Under the pieces are notes generated by a model, which ran no database searches, had not been told where the DNA came from, and worked only from the letters and a program-made list of their open reading frames with translations. A DNA stretch of 64,000 bases from Macrostomum hystrix. Lineage: Eukaryota; Platyhelminthes; Macrostomidae. Location: assembly GCA_950097015.1 (NCBI GenBank), contig CATNEN010000005.1, positions 1,736,001 through 1,800,000 on the forward strand, given 5' to 3'. Of the stretch, positions 35,931 through 45,556 are shown in pieces. The position numbers were made by a program, and so were the translations under genes. Position 1 is the first letter of the stretch. Every line of letters starts with the position of its first letter.

Positions 35931-38270
35931 CTACTGCTGCTGCTCCTGCTGCTGCTGCTGCTCCTGCTCCTGCTGTTTCTGCTGCTGCTCCTGCTGCAGC
36001 TGCTGTTTCGGCTCCTGCTCCTGCTGTTTCTGCTGCTCCTGCTGCTGCTGCTGCTCCTGCTCCTGCTGTTTCTGCTGCTGCTGCTCCTGCTGTTTCTGCT
36101 GCTGCAGCTGCTGTTTCTGCTCCTGCTGTTTCTGCTGCTGCTGCTCCTGCTGCAGCTGCTGCTGTTTCTGCTCCTGCTCCTGCTGTTTCTGCTGCTGCTG
36201 CTCCTGCTGTTTCTGCTGCTGCTGCTCCTGCTGTTTCTGCTGCTGCTGCTCCTGCTGCAGCTGCTGTTTCTGCTCCTGCTCCTGCTGCAGCTGCTGCTGT
36301 TTCTGCTCTTGCTCCTGCTGTTTCTGCTCCTGCTGCAGCTGCTGTTTCTGCTCCTGCTCCTGCTGTTTCTGCTGCTGCTCCTGCTGTTTCTGCTCCTGCT
36401 GCAGCTGCTGCTGTTTCTGCTCCTGCTCCTGCTGTTTCTGCTGCTGCTGCTCCTGCTGTTTCTGCTGCTGCTGCTCCTGCTGTTTCTGCTGCTGCTGCTC
36501 CTGCTGCAGCTGCTGTTTCTGCTCCTGCTCCTGCTGCAGCTGCTGCTGTTTCTGCTCTTGCTCCTGCTGTTTCTGCTCCTGCTGCAGCTTCTGTTTCTGC
36601 TCCTGCTCCTGCTGTTTCTGCTGCTGCTGCTGCTCCTGCTGTTTCTGCTGCTCCTGCTGTTTCTGCTGCTGCTGCTCCTGCTGTTTCTGCTGCTCCTGCT
36701 GTTTCTGCTGCTGCTGCTCCTTCTCCTGCTGCTGTTTCTGCTGCAGCTGCAGCTGCAGCTCCTGCTGCTCCTGCTGCTCCTGCTGCATCTGTTCTATCTC
36801 CTTATAGAGAAACGAGCGCAATCTCTCCAGATACTGAGGATAGAGTTCGATGTCGTTGTGTCCAGCGCCTTCAATCCACAGGGGTTCAACAGCCGGTCGG
36901 GGCAGGCGATCGTGGATGACGAGGCCGTGGACGAAGTTAATCACCTCGTCCTCGGTGCCGTGAATCACCAGGCAGGGGGCGCGAACACCGGGCGCCTTTT
37001 CTATGCTGCGGAATTAGGCATAGGCAGACTTAGGTAGGAATAGGGAAGCAGTTCCTCTACTCCCATTTTTTCTTCACTCCAGTTCCTCTACTCCCATTTT
37101 CTCCTCACTTCAGTTCGTCTACTCCCCTTTAAAAAGAGAAAACATGACCGCTATTTGCAATCAGATAGAAAACCCATACACCACAAAGTATTCTACCACC
37201 AACCCTAAAACTTACCGATCAACTCCCCGAATCTTATCCATCACCCACCCTAAAGCCATTGTTTCTTACTGGCCATTACTACCCCAAAGATTTCTCAAAA
37301 GGCAATCGAATATCAACCGAAAGTCAATCCATTAACTCTCTAAAGCTATACAATATCACACCAAAGCCATTACGTTATCATGATTCACAACAAAGCTATT
37401 CCGATATCCCACCAAAGCCGTACCATTACTGTCATAAATATCTCAAACTCTACTCAATTAATTAGGATCCTAAACCTACATCTTGTTATCAACCATTTAA
37501 CGGAGTTACACGTAGTAACCGAATTTGGTGCAAATCAAGCAGCAGCATCAGCATCATCATCATCATAATTATCAGCAGCAGCGGACTCACTTGGGAAAGG
37601 CATCAAAGAACCAGGTTCTGCTGACGTCCGGGAAAGCGATCCGCAAGCCAGACAGCAATGGGCTGTGCAGTATAACACCAGCCGGGTTGACCCGAGTGGC
37701 CAAATCCATAGTTGGCACAGTGCCAAGAGATTGGCCATAGAGTACAATCTCGCTAGGCGCCAATCCGTATCGGCCAATCAGCTGCTGCCAGGCGCAGTCA
37801 ATATCGGCGTAAAGATTCTTCTCTAGCGGCCTGCCAGTGCTGGCACCATAGCCTGAGTAGTCATAGCTGAATATGTTCATTTTGATGCGCTTACTAAGAC
37901 CAATTAGAAGGCTGCTTATTTGGCCTAAATCAACGGCGTTGCCGTGTGAGAACAGCAGGGTGTACTTTGATTTAGTGGTGGTACTGCTGTGGTATGGTTT
38001 AACCATCATGCAGGCTATAGTATTACCCTGCGATGTTTTGGCTAGAAATGCTTCCAACAATCTAGCCATATCTTCGTTAGTGAATTTAAATTTAGCCCGA
38101 TCACTCAAGTGCAAGTGGAATGCCTTCTCATCTTTACCATGACTGTCGCTAAGCGACGCCGAAGCTGTCAGAGAGTAAGTTGGCTCAGGCGGTAGAAAGG
38201 CCAGCTTGGCAGCTATGCGCGATGGCAATGGAGGCCAGCACAATAGGCAGCAGATGTCTACACAGGACAT
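35931..38270 (-). CDS. ABHD17: ABHD17-type hydrolase, copy 2, with long Gln/Glu tail
   Basis: Exons 37591-38270 and 35931-37005, with the same phase-2 intron position as copy 1, give 584 aa. The N terminus [17 protein letters not shown] is Cys-rich. The triad is Ser181 ([10 protein letters not shown]), Asp246 (HGTEDEV) and His276 (GAGHNDIEL). The hydrolase ends near residue 298 ([11 protein letters not shown]). Instead of stopping there, as ABHD17 proteins normally do, the frame continues for about 286 residues of almost pure Q, E, K and some L (for example [13 protein letters not shown]), stopping at TAG 35931-35933. Nearly all Gln codons are CAG. The tail may form a coiled coil or disordered polar tract. 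The expansion is in frame with no stop, so it is probably translated, but assembly or expression could prove otherwise. Predicted role: membrane-associated depalmitoylase. Confidence 0.88.
35934..36800 (-). repeat. In-frame CAG-rich repeat encoding the Q/E tail
   Basis: Short-period CAG/GAG/AAA repeat on the - strand, with longer duplicated blocks (for example the pattern at about 36170-36330 resembles 36410-36570). All coding differences are Q/E/K/L exchanges. The + strand translation (Ala/Pro/Ser/Val or poly-Leu) is a shadow. Confidence 0.9.
37006..37590 (-). other. Intron of ABHD17 copy 2
   Basis: Contains a short agttcctctactcccatttt repeat near 37047-37125 and AT-rich low-complexity sequence. 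It shares only its 5'-most bases with the copy 1 intron. No 25-bp array is present here. Confidence 0.75.
37555..37880 (-). repeat. Near-identical tract shared with ABHD17 copy 1
   Basis: Partner of 33206-33531; see that entry. In this copy the nucleophile elbow reads GQSLG rather than GQSIG. Confidence 0.88.
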
Positions 38271-38876
38271 TGTGACTTATCTGTCTTGAATTATAAATGT
38301 TCTCTTCCAACTGTTAAGAAGATAATACTTAAAATATCATCGCCAATTAATTAAACTGCAATTAGGGTTCAAAATAGCAAACACGTGGTTGTACAAGCTG
38401 ATTAGGCTCCAACATCTAGATACCTTCAACCTGAACATTTGCTTTAGGCTCAACTGAGCTTTAGCTTTAGCATCACCAAAGGCTGTCCGCTGGTGATGCT
38501 GGTGATGCTTATAGGCCTAGAGCCACAATGACAAGAGCAAGAGGCTGGGAACAAAAGTTTTCTTTAATAAACAAACTAATAGCTCAGAATTTTTTTTCGC
38601 TGAGACTCATTCCCCCAGGTAGTGCATAAGTAACTAAACAACTTTTAGATGGCTTGTAATAGCTGCCTGAAGCACATTGGTATACATGATAGCGACAGCA
38701 GTGAAAAGTGAATAACACACTGGCAACACCTTATTTCTACTAAGCAAGGTGCCAAGCTGTATACCAATGAGAAATTGCACAACAAATAGCTTTCATGCCC
38801 ATTGACACCATAGACAGTGGGGCACCAGATTGCACCCTCACTTTTTGAGGTGCTTCCTAGCCTATGATAAAGCTCA
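38271..38876. other. 5' flank of ABHD17 copy 2
   Basis: No coding feature. A small ctggtgatgctggtgatgct repeat lies near 38490-38510. Confidence 0.4.
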
Positions 38877-39860
38877 TTGCTTTTTTGTACAAATCACTTA
38901 ATAAACAAAGCTAAGCTTAAGACTGTGCATGAGTGGCAAGTTTTCTTTGCAGAAGCAATTTTGTACCTTTTCTTGGTACGAAAGTACCCACAGCCACATT
39001 GTAGTGCAGCGAAAATTTCGAGCTCAGTTTGGACTCAATGCCCATCTAACAAGAAGATCCACTATTCTGGCTGCTCAAGCTGTGAAGCAGACGGCCCGTA
39101 TCTGCTAAAACAATGTATGCAGTTGCTGTGGTACTGCCTGCATATGGGGATAACCCCGTGTCAACATGCCATGTGGTGATGGAACTCGGTGTTAAAGCAG
39201 TCTCTCAAAACAATCCTTCATTCAAAAGGCCTTCACCCCTACAAGTTACAAATGCAATGGGAAATTAGCAAGCAAGATTGTGCTGATTGCTAATCCTTTT
39301 GCAAAGAGATGCTAAAGGCTATTTGTGAGGATGAATCTCTGCTCATTACACATTTTCTGGACAAATTTGGTGCATTTTTACCTTAGTGGAGAAGTTAACT
39401 GGGATAAATGCAGATGCTGGTCTAACGAAAACCTCGATGTTGTGTAGGAATTGGATTGGTTCTTTCTACTTTGACAAGATAGTCACTAGCCAGTCTTACC
39501 TAGCAATTCTCAAGGAAAAACTGCTCTTAATGCTGTAACAAATACCCAAGTTTAGAGCTGACCAACATTGGTTTATGCACGATGGCGCCACTCTGTACAA
39601 CTATACTGGGCTTCTGTTAAATGGCACATTGGATTGCAATCTAATAGATTGGGCATGGAGTATCTATGTACAGGCCTGCTACCCTGCTTGAAGCCCCAAT
39701 CTTAGTCCATGTGACTTCCACCTGTGGGGTGATCTCAAACACCAAGTTTATACTGTGTGGTCTCCATTCTGGAGCCTAAGCAGCAGATTGTCTTAGCAAT
39801 TAGCACTACACCAAACAGTGTGCTTTAGGCAGCTGTTACAAGCAACATTAATAAGTAGCT
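38877..39860 (+). pseudogene. Decayed mariner/Tc1-superfamily transposase
   Basis: Fragments in order on the + strand but in shifting frames match the transposase layout seen in many animal mariner-like elements: an N-terminal part (VHEWQVFFAEA), HPYKLQMQWEISKQDC near 39230, VNWDKCRCWSNENLDVV near 39395, WFMHDGATLYNY near 39570 (second catalytic Asp) and SPNLSPCDFHLWGDLKHQVY near 39700. Multiple stops and frameshifts make it inactive. Confidence 0.8.
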
Positions 39861-40064
39861 GTAGCTCTGCAATGAGCAAAATAGTGTACTCACTTTTTAT
39901 TGAGAACACAATCAAGTTTATCTACTTATATTAGATGGGAAAAAATATGCTGAAAATCCTTTTTCTATGCTGTAATACTTGTTTTTACTAGTTGTTATAT
40001 ACTTTATGAATGCTATAGTAGTTATTGAAGTTACAAGTTGTTCAGTGGCACATACATCTTTTTG

Positions 40065-40265
40065 CATTCAATTATAACAATTCAAAATTCAAATTTGACA
40101 CATTTTAGCTTCAAAATAGAACTTTCAATTTAGACACTCCCAAAAGGTGCTGTCAATGTCAATGGTGAAATGCAACCACTGGGTCTAAAATTCCATTCAA
40201 ACAAGACAATTTGCACTTCAATTTTGACCATAAACTGAGTTTCTATACCTATTTTGCTTTTTTAC
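40065..40265 (+). repeat. Diverged inverted-repeat arm, left
   Basis: The region with ttcaaaattcaaatttgaca, tttagcttc, actttcaa(t/c)ttaga, (c/a)caaaaggtgctgtcaatgtc and ggtctaaaattcca reappears inverted at about 42840-43040 with the same order of motifs. The arms are diverged by substitutions and indels. They are either ends of an old DNA transposon of about 3 kb or two opposed copies of one repeat. Confidence 0.55.
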
Positions 40266-40743
40266 CCCTGCTAGTCACTTTTCTGTCTTAAGTGATCAAT
40301 GCACCTTGAAACACAATACAAATTTGTGTTCATTGACATTGTATTTGAATCAGCAAGGAAGGCCAAAGCCAAAGAGTGTACAAAGTGGCTGGACAGAAGG
40401 GTCCATGTGCCACCATCTGTTTGGCCAAGTCACCTCAAATTAGGAGCTGTCCATTGCCAGAAGTAAGCTCTAGGCATGACAAAGGAATGCTTTGCTTAAT
40501 TTTTGCAGATTTTGATAGAAAGTGCCCACATGATTTGGCAGGATCAGCATGTTTATGATATTTGACAATGTCAGTCATAAAAATGCCAAGCTACAGGAGG
40601 TCAATGAAGCAATCTGATTAAAACTATTTCTTGTACATTCTAGTACATATGTAGATATAGTACATTCTTGATACCAGTTGAGAGAGCAATCTTATCATGG
40701 AAAGCTGCTATCAAGCTGTGGACTCAGTATGAATAGTGACATA

Positions 40744-41016
40744 CATGCGCAACCTCCCAAATCTTAGCCGGCCGTGCGACTTAGTTTTTGCTCTCATTTG
40801 CGACTTAGTTCATTTCATTGCTCTATTTACGACTTAGTTTGCTCTCATTTGCTCTCTTTTTCTCTCCCCTTTTTCCTTTTCTTCACGCCTTCCTTTTTTG
40901 TCCCTTGGTCCCCCCTTTGATTTTTTTGCGCTTGGTCAATTGGTTTTTGCGACTTACCTTGCTTGGCCCTCGTTTCACCCGGCCGGTTCGGCCGGGTCGG
41001 CCGGGTGTTGCGCATG
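40744..41016. mobile_element. 273-bp insertion with 10-bp terminal inverted repeats and 16-bp flanking duplication
   Basis: The segment starts catgcgcaac and ends gttgcgcatg, perfect 10-bp inverted termini. It is flanked on both sides by the same 16 bp, tatgaatagtgacata (40728-40743 and 41017-41032). The interior is pyrimidine-rich with gcgacttagtt modules and a GC-rich ccggccggttcggccgggtc stretch near the right end. It has no coding capacity. The class is unknown: the duplication is long for a TIR transposon and the inverted ends are unusual for a SINE. Confidence 0.75.
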
Positions 41017-41921
41017 TATGAATAGTGACATATTTATCAATCCTATAATCGAGTCTTAGGCTGGCCAAACTTTGGTGCAATATGAGATAGGGCTTTGTTC
41101 ATTTTCTAAGAAATATTTGTAATTTTGTTTAAATACACTCTGATTTGTTATAATGCACCAATTTTTTTTATGCACTAAATACACCGAAAGTTATAATATA
41201 ATATAATTATAATATATAATACAATATAATTTTAATAACAGTTATAATAAAGTGAAAAAGGGAAACAAAAAATATGTATATACACAAGTGAGAGAAGGCG
41301 AAAAACTAACATGTGTTTTTCACTACATTCAGAATAAGAAAGCTTGAAGATTGAAGTGTTTGTCTGATAAGTTATTTGAAGAGCTATTGAGAAAGAGAAG
41401 TGAATAGAGTGAAAAGAGAGCTGTAACCCTAGATACACTGGAAAAAGCCCAAGATAGACTGAAGACTGAATTGAAGATCAATAAAAGAGTAATTGAAGAG
41501 TGATAAAGATTGATAGAGGGATAAAGACTGATAAAGAATATTTACAGAAATAATGCAGTAAAGTTATAAAGTGAAAGTAAATAGAGAGAATAAATAGTTG
41601 CCATATTGAACATATTACTTTACCAGATTGAATACATAGGATAATGCTACCAATTTGAAGTGAAATAAGTAATACATAAAGTGAATAGGCCTAACTAAAG
41701 ACACTCATAAGTTTGATATAAGACAATATTTGAACAAGTTTAAATAGCCCTATAACAACTTTGACGACAGCAGTACAATTTAATAAGTTTATATAGCCCT
41801 ACAGCAACTTTGGTGGCATTATTAGGAATTGGAGTTTATTTAGAAATTAGGCCTGTAACAACTTTGGTGCCATTCAGTGGGATATTAATTTATCAAACTA
41901 AAACCCTGCAACAAATATTAG

Positions 41922-42565
41922 GGTAATGTATCATCAACTGAACAAGAATGTGTATTTTCTTAACTTCAAACCTAAGCTACAAAGATTTTCTATTTAAGAT
42001 ATGATGATGAATCAAAGCCAAGTTATAGAAAAGTTATATCTTTCTAAAAAGTATCTGCTTCTGCTATTTTGTCAAATAGACAAAAATTTATGTGTTTTTC
42101 ATCTCAAAACCGAACGATGATTTTCATGTATCTTCAAACCAAACGGAGAAACTGATATTCAGTTTTACAATTTGAGTGATTGGTTTAATCTTATTTTAAG
42201 GAGTGAACTATCATGAATTATGTAATTTGAAAGCATTTTTCATGCTCTATAAATAACTACATTTATGGTCATTTTATTGGAAAACAACCACATACAATCT
42301 TAGGGCCTAGTCTAAAGTACATGCTGAAAAAGGTTGTTAAAAAGTATGCTTTTGCAATAAAAATGTCTATTGAAATGTCATATCTTTCTTTCCTCTTAAT
42401 GCTTCATTGCATGTCATGCCTTAGCTTGTAGATAATTTTTTTGACTTTCAAATTAGTTGTTCTGTGAAACACAATAGCTTGTTTCTGTCTTGTAGGAGAC
42501 CAAAGAAGGAGTCAAAATTCTTGTTCGGTTTTGAAGATACACTGTTCAGTTGATGATACATTACC
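41922..42565. mobile_element. MITE-like element with 23-bp perfect terminal inverted repeats
   Basis: The left end begins ggtaatgtatcatcaactga (41922 onward), and the right end is its exact inverse (42543-42565). Similarity continues imperfectly inward (tgtattttcttaacttcaaacc versus tgtatcttcaaaacc). It has no coding content. A target duplication is not clear beyond a few AT-rich bases. Confidence 0.7.
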
Positions 42566-42839
42566 TTACTGTAATTAACTGGCCCACTTGGCATATATTG
42601 CCTTGAAAGACCATGTCACATTGGAAAAGTGTCTTTAGGCCTAATGGTATAACTGTATAGGCCTAATCATTGCTTTAATTTTGTGCCAATGTGCCTTCAG
42701 TTGGTGCCAATCAAAAGTGACTGACAACACTAGCCTACATGTACATGCAAGTTTTTAATAGATCAATTCCAATCAACTTTAAGTAGGCCTAGGGTAAAAT
42801 ATGTTTTGACGACTGTTCCATTTACAGTAAACTTGATAC

Positions 42840-43040
42840 TTTTCAAATTTGAATTTAGTTTGCCAAACTTGAATTATGGAATTTTAGCCCCATTTGTTGC
42901 TTTTTACTATAGACATTGACAGTGCCTTTTGGTAAATGTCTAAATTGAATATGCATTGACAAATTTTATTCTAAGTTGAAAGGTCAAGTTGGAAGCTAAA
43001 AATAGTGTTGAATTTGAATATTGAATTGTCTAGATTGAAC
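42840..43040 (-). repeat. Diverged inverted-repeat arm, right
   Basis: Partner of 40065-40265, inverted. Confidence 0.55.
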
Positions 43041-43304
43041 TCTAGATTTAGCTCTGTTGAAATTGAACACAAAAAGGTATAGCATGTTAGGTAAATTTTC
43101 TTGTGCAATTAAAAAATGTGTAATTAAAAAAGTGCAATTATGAAAATAAACAAAAAAATTGATATTGAATAACATATAAACTCAAAAAATTATACTTGCT
43201 GCTGCACTTATGACTTGTACCTATTTTGTTGTTAATTGTTTGTTGATAGTTAATAGGCCTAGTTTTCGGATAGTTAATTCCGACTCGAATTTAACATGCA
43301 TTCC

Positions 43305-43364
43305 GAATATTCCAAGGACCACTAGAAGAAGAGTGGTCCTCTTCTAGTGGTCCTTGGAATATTC
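43305..43364. repeat. Perfect hairpin with 25-bp arms at the LTR element insertion site
   Basis: Arms 43305-43329 and 43340-43364 are perfect inverse copies (gaatattccaaggaccacta plus gaaga) around a 10-bp loop. The right arm ends exactly at the 5' LTR, and its last four bases (attc) are the target duplication. Confidence 0.9.
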
Positions 43365-43833
43365 TGTAATGAAATAATTCGTCTATTTTAAATTGTTAGT
43401 AAAATCAAAATATTTATTGTATACTGTTATTACAACTAAATTTATGCTAATCATCTTCTCATATAGCCGGTATTTTCGTACGGATGTTTGTATTAATTAT
43501 GTATTTAGTATTTGTTAAATCTACGCTTGACAAGTTAAATATAAAGTGACACCAGTTGCAACCGGTTTTCTGACCCGCGCGCGCGCATCGGGATTAGCTA
43601 CTAAGTTTAGATAAGTAGAATATTCGAACATTAGATTATAATTAATATAACCACCTTTAACTAATCTTGCTCTATATTGTAAGCGCGTGCGTCAGCAAAG
43701 CGGCGTAATTTATATAACAGAAGTAGGCCCTATCACTAATTATATTACTAATTATATTACATTAAGCTGCAGCCCTTCAAAACGATTTACAATTCATTTT
43801 AAATGGCGACCACCGACCAATAAATTCATTACA
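43365..43833 (+). repeat. 5' LTR
   Basis: 469 bp, begins tgtaatgaaat and ends attcattaca. It contains a cgcgcgcgc block, direct actaattatatt repeats and an AATAAA near its 3' end (aataaattcattaca). Confidence 0.95.
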
Positions 43834-43835
43834 AA

Positions 43836-43853
43836 TGGCGACCACGCCAGGAC
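43836..43853 (+). promoter_or_regulatory. Primer-binding site
   Basis: tggcgaccacgccaggac begins 2 bp after the 5' LTR. The TGG start is the expected complement of a tRNA 3' CCA end. The tRNA was not identified. Confidence 0.7.
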
Positions 43854-44236
43854 CATACTCTAAATGTTAGACTCTGCTGGAATCTATTAGCTATTTTAAT
43901 ATAATCTGGATTCATATTCATTTACTTTGTGTAGTTTTGAGTAATCTCTTCTCTGATATCGAAATTTGTTAATATCTACATACACTTTATCTGTATTTTC
44001 TGGTTATATATTGTCTCACTAAATCTCAGTTAGTCTAGAGCTAGTCTCTTGATTGTTGCCCCTTGCATGTTGCAACTACAGTTTAACTAGGCCTAGATCT
44101 CATTAATGACTTATTTCTCCTTTGGTATTGACCTAATAATTTATTTTGTTTCAAACTACATTTCAAACTCAAACTAGTAATATTGGTCTTAATAGGCTAA
44201 GTTAAATAAAGATCTTAGCTCAACATTTCATTTGTG

Positions 44237-45556
44237 ATGTCTCAACACTTAATGGACACAATTGAATTAAGAAATCGATCAGTTCAGAGAGCACCTGTGC
44301 CAATTCAATCCAACCCTTGGCCAGGCCAATCTGGTGACTTCCAGTCAAACCCAAATGCAGACTATTCATTCTTTAACCCACCAGAACAAATCAATAGAAC
44401 TGAACCAACAATACAAACAAATCCTTTCTATATTGATTATGGTCATAGAGAACCATACATTCCATTATCATCTGCACAAGAAAATTTGAGAGTTCAAGAG
44501 TGGATAAACCACAATCCATCAAGAAGCACTAATCCATTTTTAGATGAAGCATCATGTATTGCCGATTCAGAGCCAACCAATGCTACCAATCCTAGCCTTT
44601 TCTTAGGCCCAGTGCCTCAAGTTTTTCAAGCACAAAAGCATACTAGCATTGAGCCTATGCCAACATCTTACCAGATTCCTCCTGTGCCTAAGCCAGCACC
44701 ATTTAATGGCAAGGAAGACTTTTCTGATTTCATTGCTAGAATCGATAATTATCTTTGCAGATTCCCTAGCTTGACTGATGCTATCAAAATTCAAACACTT
44801 GTTGCTTTCTTAGGTCCAGTCTTTAGTTCTTATAGAGCCTGGTTGGCAAATGCATGTGCATCAGCAAGTATGCCTCTAGGTACACCTCTTGAACAACTGC
44901 CAAATGCTACCTATGACTTATGTGTGCAATTTTTAAAGAGTAGACAAGGTGAGAAAACTAGTATTGTTCTTAGAAGAGAAGTTCGGACCCTAACTAGGAA
45001 GCCTAATGAAACATTTGAGCAATTCTTGACAAACTTACAAAATCTAGCCATTCAAGCTTATCCAGAAAACGCCAATAGTGAAGTAGTCCAAACTATGGTG
45101 CTTGACCAATTTATTGCAGGTATTGGTGACTTAAAGGTAACAGAGTATTTGTCTAACCAATTGCACCTTGAGACACCAGAACAAGCTCTACAGCTGGCAC
45201 AACAAGTTCGAGAGACACAGTTGCTACTTCAAAGTCAATCTACACATAGTGCACAAAGAAGCAATATAATAAGAAACACTAAGCCAATTTACCCACATAT
45301 GGGAAGTCAGCAATGCAATTCAATAGACTCTCAATCTAACCACATGCAAGCAACTGCTAAAACAGCTGTAAACGCAAGGCCTTATCAACCAGCACTACTG
45401 AACCAGCCACAGCGCCAACTGCACCAGAGCAGGAACCAAGGGAAATGCTATGGATGTGGTCAACATGGGCATATAAATAGGAATTGCCCAAACGCCAATC
45501 AGGCTGGATCACGGGGCAGATTCCAGCCAAGAGTGCCAACTGCCCCACCACTGTAG
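44237..45556 (+). CDS. gag: Gag polyprotein of the Ty3/gypsy element
   Basis: An open frame of 439 codons starts at ATG 44237 (a GTG precedes it) and ends at TAG 45554-45556. The N-terminal third is Asn/Pro/Gln-rich; the middle (about residues 150-330) has a capsid-like retrotransposon Gag region (motifs such as PFNGKEDFSDF, KPNETFEQFLTNLQNLA). Near the C terminus is one CCHC zinc knuckle, CYGCGQHGHINRNC (45445-45487), for nucleic acid binding. It overlaps pol by about 70 nt in the +0/-1 arrangement. Confidence 0.93.
   Translation: MSQHLMDTIELRNRSVQRAPVPIQSNPWPGQSGDFQSNPNADYSFFNPPEQINRTEPTIQTNPFYIDYGHREPYIPLSSAQENLRVQEWINHNPSRSTNPFLDEASCIADSEPTNATNPSLFLGPVPQVFQAQKHTSIEPMPTSYQIPPVPKPAPFNGKEDFSDFIARIDNYLCRFPSLTDAIKIQTLVAFLGPVFSSYRAWLANACASASMPLGTPLEQLPNATYDLCVQFLKSRQGEKTSIVLRREVRTLTRKPNETFEQFLTNLQNLAIQAYPENANSEVVQTMVLDQFIAGIGDLKVTEYLSNQLHLETPEQALQLAQQVRETQLLLQSQSTHSAQRSNIIRNTKPIYPHMGSQQCNSIDSQSNHMQATAKTAVNARPYQPALLNQPQRQLHQSRNQGKCYGCGQHGHINRNCPNANQAGSRGRFQPRVPTAPPL

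Noticed and set aside
35867-37037. + strand Ala/Pro/Ser and poly-Leu frames
   Set aside because: Shadows of the CAG-rich tail of ABHD17 copy 2, whose - strand frame is fixed by the hydrolase domain upstream in the same exon.
40376-40558. 60-codon + frame
   Set aside because: No domain, no splice or promoter support, lies in repeat-rich DNA.
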